The position numbers and the translations under genes were made by a program. Under the pieces are notes generated by a model. The model did no database searches. It saw only the letters and a program-made list of their open reading frames with translations, and was not told the origin of the DNA. This document shows, piece after piece, positions 8,988 to 16,164 of a stretch of DNA of 64,000 bases (positions within the stretch are counted from its first letter, which is position 1; each line of letters begins with the position of its first letter). The stretch comes from Bacteroides timonensis. Lineage in GTDB: Bacteria > Bacteroidota > Bacteroidia > Bacteroidales > Bacteroidaceae. The stretch spans positions 1-64,000 of the forward strand of contig NZ_CBVI010000048.1 of assembly GCF_000513195.1 (NCBI RefSeq), given 5' to 3'.

Positions 8988-10212
8988 AATATATATATTA
9001 GAGAAGGCCAGTAGAGCAATGGCTTATGGAATCGGAACTTATGTGAAGCAGCTGGTGGATTGCTTGTTGTCTTTTAAAATGGACTTTTGTGTGATACATC
9101 TTTATGCTGATTGTTTGGAAACGACGATTATAGAGAAAGGTGGATATCAACAAATATCAATACCTACACCTTATAGTAATATTGCTGCATGCTTACAATA
9201 TTATTCGCGTAATGTAGCTTACTTACTCAAAACACTTATAACAGAGGACAGCGATACCAGAATTATTTTCCATTTGAATTTTCTGCCTGATAATAATCTT
9301 GTAAAATATTTGAAGCACCTTTTTAAATGCCATATTGTATTGACTGTACACTATACTAACTGGAGTTTCAGTCTGTTAGGCGATTTTGTTTTATTGAAGC
9401 GCATAATGGATAAAAAGAGAAGTAAACTTACTCAGTTGGAGAAACAAATAGTAGATGAAATAAAGGAGTATAAGATGATGATGAAGCGGTGTGATCTGAT
9501 TATTTGTGTTGCGCAACATACATTAAAAGCATTACAGGAGTTAAATTGTATTGGTACTTCTAAGGCTTGTGTAATCAACAATGGAATAGCGGATTGTTAT
9601 CTTAAAAGAGGGAAAGAGAAGACTTTACGGCAAAAATATCATATAGAGGATGATGAGCAAGTCATTATATTTGCTGGGAGGCTTGATGAAATAAAAGGAG
9701 TTCCTTTTCTTATTAAAGCTTTTGAACGTGTATTGGTTGATTATCCTAAAAGTCGGTTGATTATTGCAGGGGATGGTGATTTTAATGAATGCCTCAGGGG
9801 AACAAAAAAATGTTGGTCAAGAATCACATTCACGGGGAGAATTGATAAAAAGCAGTTATATGGACTTTATACAATTGCTAATGTTGGCGTAGTTTGTTCT
9901 ATTCATGAGGAATTCGGATTGGTGGCTATTGAAATGATGATGCATGCTTTACCATTGGTTGTTACTGATACCAGTGGACTTAGCGAACTTGTTATTGATG
10001 GTGTTTCCGGTCTAAAGTCTCCGATAAGGCGTATTAAAAGAAAACGTAGTCCGGATGTTAAAGTGCTTTCAGAGCAAATTATAAAGCTACTGGATTCTAA
10101 GACGCTTGCACTACAATTAGGGAGAAAGGCCAGAAAACGTTTTTTAGAAAATTATGCTCTTGAAGTGTTTAAAAAGAAAATGATGTCAGTATATGAAGCA
10201 TTACTGAACTAA
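8977..10212 (+). CDS. GT4-type glycosyltransferase of the peptide cluster
   Basis: A 411-residue GT-B glycosyltransferase. The C-terminal nucleotide-sugar half shows FAGRLDEIKG (about 231), the IIAGDGD strand, and the EX7E motif in HEEFGLVAIEMMMHA (about 311-326). The N-terminal acceptor half begins with a GIGTYVKQLV glycine loop. Similar enzymes sit in Bacteroidetes GG-leader peptide cassettes (I recall family TIGR04157, not verified). The substrate could be a Ser/Thr of the exported peptide, but a cell-surface glycan is equally possible. Last gene of the AT-rich cluster. Confidence 0.85.
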   Translation: MKSKIYILEKASRAMAYGIGTYVKQLVDCLLSFKMDFCVIHLYADCLETTIIEKGGYQQISIPTPYSNIAACLQYYSRNVAYLLKTLITEDSDTRIIFHLNFLPDNNLVKYLKHLFKCHIVLTVHYTNWSFSLLGDFVLLKRIMDKKRSKLTQLEKQIVDEIKEYKMMMKRCDLIICVAQHTLKALQELNCIGTSKACVINNGIADCYLKRGKEKTLRQKYHIEDDEQVIIFAGRLDEIKGVPFLIKAFERVLVDYPKSRLIIAGDGDFNECLRGTKKCWSRITFTGRIDKKQLYGLYTIANVGVVCSIHEEFGLVAIEMMMHALPLVVTDTSGLSELVIDGVSGLKSPIRRIKRKRSPDVKVLSEQIIKLLDSKTLALQLGRKARKRFLENYALEVFKKKMMSVYEALLN

Positions 10213-10330
10213 ATTCTCTGAAATAAGATTGTAATAATTGCTTTATGATGATATTCAAGGAAAGTCCTTCAGAAAGATCGCTTGCATTGCCGCTTTGGAT
10301 TTGAGTATCTGAGGTAACAATAAGAAGATT

Positions 10331-10408
10331 CCGTTCTTTCAGCCTCTTCCGAAATTCCCTGTTCATCGGTATTCCGGCTGAAACAACTTTTTCCTTTTCA
10401 CCACTTCA
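10331..10408. repeat. Left arm of a ~77-bp inverted repeat
   Basis: This arm pairs with the reverse complement of 10874-10949 at roughly 85% identity by eye, sharing blocks such as GTTCTTTCAGCCTC, TTCATCGG, TTCCGGCTGAAAC and CCACTTCA. It lies 119 bases after the glycosyltransferase stop. Together the arms enclose about 465 bp holding two phased repeat arrays and no gene. Confidence 0.85.
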
Positions 10409-10527
10409 CTTCTACGTGTCGCGTGGTATGGGTGGTAGATAGAGTCCGCATGCAGCCTTACGCTCATCCTATTACTTAATGTGTTTAATATCCTTGGTTA
10501 TTGTGTCAAAGGTGCTTATTTGTAAGT

Positions 10528-10610
10528 GAACTACTCCAGTTGTTTAATCGAACTACTCCAGTTGTTCACATGAACTACTAGAGTCATTCAATCGAACAAC
10601 TCCATTCGTT
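10528..10610. repeat. 22-bp direct-repeat array, 4 units (GAACTACTCCAGTTGTT)
   Basis: Units start at 10528, 10550, 10572 and 10594, exactly 22 bp apart. Each 17-bp word is a near dyad (AACTACT-CC-AGTTGTT), and units 3 and 4 have diverged by a few bases. The 5-base linkers differ. It lies in a convergent intergenic region. Confidence 0.85.
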
Positions 10611-10653
10611 CACTTATGAGGTTGCGCTTCGGACAAATACTGATTGTACTTCC

Positions 10654-10805
10654 CTGATACTGGTTGACTTGTTTGTTTCTAATGACTGCTACAGGTTGAC
10701 TTGAAAGTTTACTAACCCTAGCAGCGTTTGACCTTCTTCTTCATTATTCCTATCTCGGGTTGACTAAGTTTTCTCTTTTCCCTGTCACCGGTTGACTATA
10801 CCTTT
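10654..10805. repeat. 32-bp direct-repeat array, 5 units (core GGTTGACT)
   Basis: The core GGTTGACT (GTTTGACC in unit 3) starts at 10662, 10694, 10726, 10758 and 10790, exactly 32 bp each time. Every unit also begins with CT about 8 bases before the core, while the remaining roughly 20 bases vary and are mostly pyrimidine-rich. It begins 44 bases after the 22-bp array. Confidence 0.85.
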
Positions 10806-10873
10806 TGAAAGAAGAAAAAATAGAGGGATTGGGCAGGACTGAAAAGGAAACATACGGAATACGGAAATGTGTA

Positions 10874-10949
10874 TGAAGTGGCGAAAAGAGAAAAGTAGTT
10901 TCAGCCGGAAACCCGATGAATAACGGGATTCGGAGAGGCTGAAAGAACT
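10874..10949. repeat. Right arm of the ~77-bp inverted repeat
   Basis: Reverse-complement partner of 10331-10408. It ends 21 bases beyond the stop of the response regulator gene at 10971, so each arm sits just past the 3' end of one of two converging genes. Confidence 0.85.
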
Positions 10950-10970
10950 GCAAGCTGAAAAGCCGGTTTG

Positions 10971-12329
10971 TTAATTCTCTATATTGTAAAGTTTCAGCTT
11001 ATTGTATAATGTTTTACGATCTATGCCCAGCAGTTGTGCCGCCCGGCTTTTATTATTTCCCGTTTGCCGCAGTGCTTCGATAATCTGATGCTTTTCTGTC
11101 TCTTCATTACGCAATGGCAAACCTACATGGGGATGAGCGACTTGCTGCAATTCGGTTAGTTCTTTCAGCGTGATAAGTTGGTCTTGTGCCAATAGGGTGG
11201 CGCGTCGTACCACATTCTTCATCTGTCGCAGATTTCCCGGCCAGTGATATTCCAGCAATGCTCTGGATGCTGCATCATCGAATCCGATTAACTGTTTGTC
11301 CAGTTCCCGGTTGGCTTGGTCGAGGAAGAAGTTGGCAAAGAGAAGGATGTCTTCCCTCCGGTCCTTGAGTTCGGGCATGCGCAGGGTGAATTCATTGATA
11401 CGGTGGAACAGATCCTGACGGAAAGTTCCTTTCTCAATGGCTTGTTCCAAATCTTCATTTGTTGCGGAAACCAAACGAACATCTACAGTGATTTCTTTAT
11501 TGGAACCTACCGGACGTATTTTTCGTTCCTGCAAGGCACGTAGTAGTTGTATCTGGACTTCGTAGCTGAGATTACCTATTTCATCGAGGAAGATGGTTCC
11601 TCCGTTGGCTGCAACAAAGGCTCCTGTTTTGTCTGTCAATGCTCCGGTGAATGAACCTTTCACGTGTCCGAAGAACTCCGATGCGGCAAGTTCTTTAGGG
11701 ATGGAGCCACAGTCGATGGCGACGAAGGGCTGTCCGGCACGCTTGCTGAGTTGATGGATACGGTGGGCTACATACTCTTTACCCGTTCCGCTGGCACCAT
11801 TGATCAATACCGACATTGTGGTGGGGGCAACCAGTCTTACATAATTATAAAGTTGCTTGGCAGCATCACTTTCTCCTTCCAGATAGTCGGAAGACGGAGC
11901 GCCGCCTGCATTTTTCTGATGGGTACTTTCTCCTTTTCCGGAACTGATGGTTTGTTTGGGGGAAGCAGCGGGTTGTTTCACAGCCTCACTGATTTTCTTC
12001 AGAAGCTCGTCCGGATTTACAGGCTTGGCAACGTAGTCGCTGGCACCTAATTTCATGGCTTGCACCGCCGATTGTATATCAGCATAGCTTGTCATCATGA
12101 TGAGCGGAACGGACAGGCCTTGTTCTCCCAACCACTTCAACAGATCGATGCCGTCCTTGTCGGGCAGACGCAGGTCGGACAAAATCAAGTCGGCACCCTC
12201 TGTTTCCAAATGTTTCTGGGCGCGGGCGATACTGCTGACGGAAGCTACCTGAAAGCCTTTTTTGCCTAACCAGGTCTTCAGCATCATACCGTAAGTAATG
12301 TCGTCTTCAACGATGAGTATAGATTTCAT
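10971..12329 (-). CDS. Sigma-54-dependent response regulator (NtrC family)
   Basis: A 452-residue activator. Residues 1-120 are a receiver with acidic pocket Glu8-Asp9-Asp10, phospho-acceptor Asp52 (LSDLRLPD) and Lys in VAKPVN. The AAA+ domain carries Walker A GASGTGKE (about 175), the sigma-54 contact loop as GSFTGA rather than the usual GAFTGA, and Walker B GGTIFLDEIG. A Fis-type helix-turn-helix ends the protein (NKSRAAQLLGIDRKTLYNKL). It should activate sigma-54 promoters after phosphorylation. No kinase is adjacent; the hybrid kinase at 16161 is the nearest candidate partner. A TACCTTTG box lies 29 bases before the start. Confidence 0.95.
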   Translation of the reverse strand: MKSILIVEDDITYGMMLKTWLGKKGFQVASVSSIARAQKHLETEGADLILSDLRLPDKDGIDLLKWLGEQGLSVPLIMMTSYADIQSAVQAMKLGASDYVAKPVNPDELLKKISEAVKQPAASPKQTISSGKGESTHQKNAGGAPSSDYLEGESDAAKQLYNYVRLVAPTTMSVLINGASGTGKEYVAHRIHQLSKRAGQPFVAIDCGSIPKELAASEFFGHVKGSFTGALTDKTGAFVAANGGTIFLDEIGNLSYEVQIQLLRALQERKIRPVGSNKEITVDVRLVSATNEDLEQAIEKGTFRQDLFHRINEFTLRMPELKDRREDILLFANFFLDQANRELDKQLIGFDDAASRALLEYHWPGNLRQMKNVVRRATLLAQDQLITLKELTELQQVAHPHVGLPLRNEETEKHQIIEALRQTGNNKSRAAQLLGIDRKTLYNKLKLYNIEN

Positions 12330-12357
12330 TGCCTTATCTTTTGTCTCTTTTAAGACA

Positions 12358-12365
12358 CAAAGGTA
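12358..12365 (-). promoter_or_regulatory. -7 promoter box TACCTTTG for the sigma-54 regulator gene
   Basis: Matches the Bacteroides housekeeping -7 consensus TAnnTTTG on the minus strand, 29 bases upstream of the ATG. It is back-to-back with the promoter of the cyclophilin gene. Confidence 0.7.
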
Positions 12366-12386
12366 AACCGATTTGTCTGAAAATCG

Positions 12387-12394
12387 TATATTTG
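12387..12394 (+). promoter_or_regulatory. -7 promoter box TATATTTG for the cyclophilin gene
   Basis: Matches TAnnTTTG, 26 bases before the ATG at 12421. No convincing TTTG -33 box is at the usual spacing. Confidence 0.65.
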
Positions 12395-12420
12395 CAAACT
12401 TAATTTAAATAAAAAGCGTT

Positions 12421-13260
12421 ATGAAGAGAAATTTCATCGTATTATTAACCATACTGATTTGCAGCGTTACAGCCTGCCAATCGGGACAAAAGAAAGATAG
12501 AAACATGGATCAGGAAACTAAATTGAAGATTGAAACAACTGCGGGTGACATTATCGTGAAACTGTATAATGAGACACCGCAACATCGTGATAACTTCATC
12601 AAACTGGTGGAAGAGGGTACATACGAAGGTACATTGTTCCACCGTGTCATCAAGGATTTTATGATACAGGCAGGCGACCCTGAGTCAAAGAATGCTCCGA
12701 AAGGAAAGATGCTGGGTGCAGGTGATGTAGGTTATACTATTCCGGCTGAGTTTGTTTATCCGAAGTATTTCCATAAGAAAGGTGCATTGTCGGCTGCGCG
12801 TCAGGGTGACAATGTGAATCCGAAGAAGGAATCATCGGGTTGCCAGTTCTACATTGTGACGGGTAAAGTGTATAATGATACTACGTTGCTGGGGATGGAG
12901 AACCAGATGAACCAGAATCGTCTGACTACTGTGTTCAATGCTTTGGCACAGAAGCACATGAAGGAAATCTATAAGATGCGTAAGGAAAATGACCAGGATG
13001 GTCTGATGAACTTGCAGGATAGCTTGTTTGCACAGGCTGAGGCGGAAGTTGCCAAGCAACCGGAATTCCACTTCACACCGGAGCAGGTGAAGGCTTATAC
13101 TACGGTAGGTGGTACTCCGCACTTGGATGGTGAATATACTGTGTTCGGCGAAGTGATCGAAGGCATGGATATAGTAGATAAAATACAGCAGGTAAAAACG
13201 GATCGTAGCGACCGCCCGGAAGAGGATGTGAAGATTAAAAAGGTGGTAGTATTGGACTAA
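12421..13260 (+). CDS. Cyclophilin-type peptidyl-prolyl isomerase lipoprotein
   Basis: A 279-residue isomerase that speeds cis-trans proline isomerisation during periplasmic protein folding. A lipoprotein signal ends at Cys19 (SVTAC). The cyclophilin core starts near residue 38 with the FHRVIKDFMIQAGDP motif, continues with SGCQFYIVTG and closes with FGEVIEGMDIVDKI. An insertion of roughly 70 charged helical residues (about 155-225) lengthens it compared with small bacterial cyclophilins, as is common in Bacteroidetes. It has its own promoter, divergent from the sigma-54 regulator. Confidence 0.93.
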   Translation: MKRNFIVLLTILICSVTACQSGQKKDRNMDQETKLKIETTAGDIIVKLYNETPQHRDNFIKLVEEGTYEGTLFHRVIKDFMIQAGDPESKNAPKGKMLGAGDVGYTIPAEFVYPKYFHKKGALSAARQGDNVNPKKESSGCQFYIVTGKVYNDTTLLGMENQMNQNRLTTVFNALAQKHMKEIYKMRKENDQDGLMNLQDSLFAQAEAEVAKQPEFHFTPEQVKAYTTVGGTPHLDGEYTVFGEVIEGMDIVDKIQQVKTDRSDRPEEDVKIKKVVVLD

Positions 13261-13320
13261 CTGTTGGTGAAATTAGTTCAAAGCGGAAAAGAAATGAGCC
13301 AAATGGTCAAGTAATACTAC

Positions 13321-13475
13321 CTCAATTCTCCTCCTCTTGGGAGGAGGAGTACCCGAAGGGGGAGGTGGTAGGTGAGCAAAGAATTCCTTAGGTATATGGT
13401 TCATAGGTATTTCTTGCTTTACCTACCACCCCGCCCTTCGGGCACCCCTCCTCCAACTGGAGGAGGGGAATTGAG
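13321..13475. repeat. Composite palindromic element, copy A
   Basis: Each half is itself a hairpin (TCCTCCTC/GAGGAGGA on the left, CCTCCTCC/GGAGGAGG on the right), and the halves pair with each other through GGGGGAGGTGGTAGGT and ACCTACCACCCCGCCC. Outer ends are CTCAATTC and GAATTGAG. The same structure recurs at 34305-34531. It fills most of the 331-bp gap between the cyclophilin and M16 genes and may act as a terminator or be a non-autonomous mobile repeat. Confidence 0.85.
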
Positions 13476-13511
13476 ATACTCTATTTACTCAATATCGAGA
13501 TACTCTATTTA
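13472..13511. repeat. Two copies of a 16-bp word after palindrome A
   Basis: GAGATACTCTATTTAC occurs at 13472 and 13496, 24 bases apart. Confidence 0.7.
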
Positions 13512-13591
13512 CTTAAATATTGGAATGATCATTCAGCTCATAACCCTACAGAAAGAAATTCCTTTCTCCGATAAGTTACAATCTCTATTTT

Positions 13592-14827
13592 ATGAAAATC
13601 AATAAACATATTCTCCCTAATGGTCTGCGACTGGTGCATTACCAGGATCTCAGTACTCAGATGGTAGCACTGAACATCGTCTATGATGTAGGTGCCCGGG
13701 ACGAAGATCCCGAACATACCGGCTTTGCCCATCTGTTTGAACATCTGATGTTTGGCGGTTCTGTGAATATACCCGACTATGATGCTCCTTTGCAGTCGGC
13801 AGGTGGCGAAAACAATGCCTGGACGAACAATGACATTACGAACTATTACCTCGCCGTTCCCAAGTCGAATGTAGAGATTGGCTTCTGGCTGGAGTCCGAC
13901 CGTATGATGGAACTGGCATTCAGTGAACAAAGCCTTGAAGTGCAGCGCGGTGTGGTCATGGAGGAGTTCAAACAGCGTTGTCTGAACCAGCCTTACGGAG
14001 ATGTGGGGCATCTTATCCGTCCGTTGGCTTACGAGGTGCATCCGTATCGCTGGCCTACCATCGGGAAGGATTTATCGCACATCGAACACGCTACACTGGA
14101 GGAAGTGAAATCATTCTTCTACCGTTTTTATGCACCTAATAATGCCGTGCTTGCCGTTACCGGAAATATATCGTGGGAAGAAGCTGTTCGATTGACAGAA
14201 AAATGGTTCGGTCCGATTCCCCGCAGGAATGTGCCTGTGCGACAATTGCCGCAGGAACCCGTACAAACAGCGGAACGCAGGCAGGTGGTGAAACGTCCTG
14301 TTCCCCTGGATGCGCTGTTTATGGCTTATCACATGTGTAGTCGCGAGCATCCTGACTATTATGCTTTTGACATCCTTTCAGATATCCTTAGTAACGGACG
14401 TTCCAGTCGCTTGAACCGTCGGTTGGTGCAGGAACAGAAATTGTTCTCCGGCATAGATGCTTATATTTCGGGAACGCGTGATGCGGGATTGCTGCATATT
14501 AGCGGAAAACCGTCAGCCGGAGTGTCACTGGAACAGGCTGAGGCCGCTGTACGCAAAGAGTTGCAGGAGTTGCAGCAAGTGGCGATAGAAGAACAGGAAC
14601 TGGAGAAAGTAAAGAATAAGTTTGAATCCACCCAGATATTCGGGAATATCAATTACCTGAATGTAGCTACAAATCTGGCATGGTTCGAATTGACCGGACA
14701 GGCGGAGGATATAGACCATGAGGTAGAACGGTATCGTACAGTGACGGCAGAGCAGTTGAAGGCAGTTGCACAAGAGACTTTCCGTGAGGAAAACTCGGTG
14801 GTGTTATATTATGAGAAAGATAAATGA
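13592..14827 (+). CDS. M16 (insulinase-type) zinc peptidase
   Basis: A 411-residue single-lobe M16 protease. The inverted zinc motif HLFEH (residues about 49-53) is intact, followed by the conserved N-x-A-[WS]-T-x2-D segment (NNAWTNND) and the distal zinc Glu region (VVMEEFKQR). It has no signal peptide, so a cytoplasmic peptide-degrading role is likely. The C-terminal half keeps the substrate-binding beta-alpha fold (GRSSRLNRRLV). It overlaps the MATE gene by four bases, suggesting one transcript with 14824 and 16161. Confidence 0.93.
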   Translation: MKINKHILPNGLRLVHYQDLSTQMVALNIVYDVGARDEDPEHTGFAHLFEHLMFGGSVNIPDYDAPLQSAGGENNAWTNNDITNYYLAVPKSNVEIGFWLESDRMMELAFSEQSLEVQRGVVMEEFKQRCLNQPYGDVGHLIRPLAYEVHPYRWPTIGKDLSHIEHATLEEVKSFFYRFYAPNNAVLAVTGNISWEEAVRLTEKWFGPIPRRNVPVRQLPQEPVQTAERRQVVKRPVPLDALFMAYHMCSREHPDYYAFDILSDILSNGRSSRLNRRLVQEQKLFSGIDAYISGTRDAGLLHISGKPSAGVSLEQAEAAVRKELQELQQVAIEEQELEKVKNKFESTQIFGNINYLNVATNLAWFELTGQAEDIDHEVERYRTVTAEQLKAVAQETFREENSVVLYYEKDK

Positions 14828-16164
14828 ATAGATTAATCGCTACATACAAGGGGCACTATAAAGCCCTCTTTTACTTAGGACTTCCCATTGTTATCGGCCA
14901 GATGGGGGTCATTGTTCTCGGATTTGCCGATACTCTGATGGTGGGACATCACAGTACGGTCGAGTTGGCTGCAGCTTCTTTCACCAACAATCTTTTTACA
15001 CTTTGCATTATTTTCAGTACCGGATTCTCTTATGGGCTGACGCCTGTGGTGGGCGAGTTCTATGGTAACCGTCGTTTCATGGAGGCCGGACAAGCTTTGC
15101 GTTCAAGTCTGCTTGCCAATGTGTTGGTAGCACTGTTGCTGACGCTTATCATGACTGTCGTCTATTTCTGTGTGGAATACATGGGACAACCCGAGGAACT
15201 GATTCCCTTGATAAAACCTTATTTTCTGGTTCTACTTGCATCCCTGGTATTTGTCATGCTGTTCAATGGCTTTAAGCAATTTACGGATGGCATTACTCAA
15301 ACGCAGACTGCCATGTGGGTGCTTCTTGGTGGAAATGCGCTGAATATTGTCGGCAATTATGTGCTGATTTACGGAAAGTTCGGTTTCCCGGAATGGGGAT
15401 TGCTCGGTGCGGGTATCAGTACCCTGTTCTCACGCATCGTCATGGTTATTGCTTTTGCATGGATTGTTTTTCGTAGTCGGAGGTTCCTGAGATATAAAGT
15501 AGGGTTCTTCCGCTTGGGATGGTCGAAACAGATGTTCAGGAAATTGAATGGACTTGGGTGGCCTGTCGGTTTGCAGATGGGCATGGAGACGGCTTCATTC
15601 AGCCTCAGCACGATTATGGTCGGTTGGCTGGGAACCATTGCTTTGGCATCGCATCAGATTATGCTTACTATTTCTCAGTTTACCTTTATGATGTTCTATG
15701 GAATGGGGGCGGCGATTGCCGTTCGTGTCAGTAACTTCAAGGGCCAGAACGATATGGTGAATGTCCGCCGTTCGGCATATGCCGGTTATCACCTGATCAT
15801 GGCAATGGCGGTGGTGCTTCTGAGTATTGTGTTTCTGTTGCGCAATCAGGTCGGGGGCTGGTTTACGGATAGCGTGGAGGTTTCTGCCATGGTATCTTCT
15901 CTGTTCCTGCCATTCCTGGTTTATCAGTTTGGTGACGGACTGCAAATCAGCTTTGCCAATGCCCTGCGTGGTATTGCAGACGTAAAACCGATGATGTTCA
16001 TTGCATTTATTTCTTATTTTGTTATATCTTTGCCTGTAGGATACTTATGCGGTTTCGTGCTGGGCTGGGGTACGGTCGGTGTATGGATGGCCTTCCCGTT
16101 CGGACTGACTAGTGCGGGTATTATGCTTTGGTTGCGTTTCCGCTATAAAACGAAAGATAAATGA
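14824..16164 (+). CDS. MATE-family efflux transporter
   Basis: A 446-residue inner-membrane protein with twelve predicted helices in two related halves, typical of MATE drug/sodium or proton antiporters. Recognisable family segments are GLPIVIGQMGVIVLGFADTL near the start and the second-half equivalent GLGWPVGLQMGMETASFS. The substrate cannot be told from sequence. The gene overlaps both neighbours by four bases (M16 peptidase before, hybrid kinase after), so the three are probably co-expressed. Confidence 0.93.
   Translation: MNRLIATYKGHYKALFYLGLPIVIGQMGVIVLGFADTLMVGHHSTVELAAASFTNNLFTLCIIFSTGFSYGLTPVVGEFYGNRRFMEAGQALRSSLLANVLVALLLTLIMTVVYFCVEYMGQPEELIPLIKPYFLVLLASLVFVMLFNGFKQFTDGITQTQTAMWVLLGGNALNIVGNYVLIYGKFGFPEWGLLGAGISTLFSRIVMVIAFAWIVFRSRRFLRYKVGFFRLGWSKQMFRKLNGLGWPVGLQMGMETASFSLSTIMVGWLGTIALASHQIMLTISQFTFMMFYGMGAAIAVRVSNFKGQNDMVNVRRSAYAGYHLIMAMAVVLLSIVFLLRNQVGGWFTDSVEVSAMVSSLFLPFLVYQFGDGLQISFANALRGIADVKPMMFIAFISYFVISLPVGYLCGFVLGWGTVGVWMAFPFGLTSAGIMLWLRFRYKTKDK

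Noticed and set aside
10169..10366. Small minus-strand gene after the glycosyltransferase
   Set aside because: It overlaps the 3' end of a clear gene and one inverted-repeat arm; sequence looks like antisense reading.
10528..10805. Possible CRISPR array
   Set aside because: Repeats are short (8-17 bp), degenerate and spaced by 5-24 bases, units are 22 or 32 bp, and no cas gene is present.
10331..10949. Phase-variable invertible promoter
   Set aside because: The arms are imperfect and about 77 bp long, no -7 box or recombinase was seen inside or nearby, and both flanking genes end rather than begin here.
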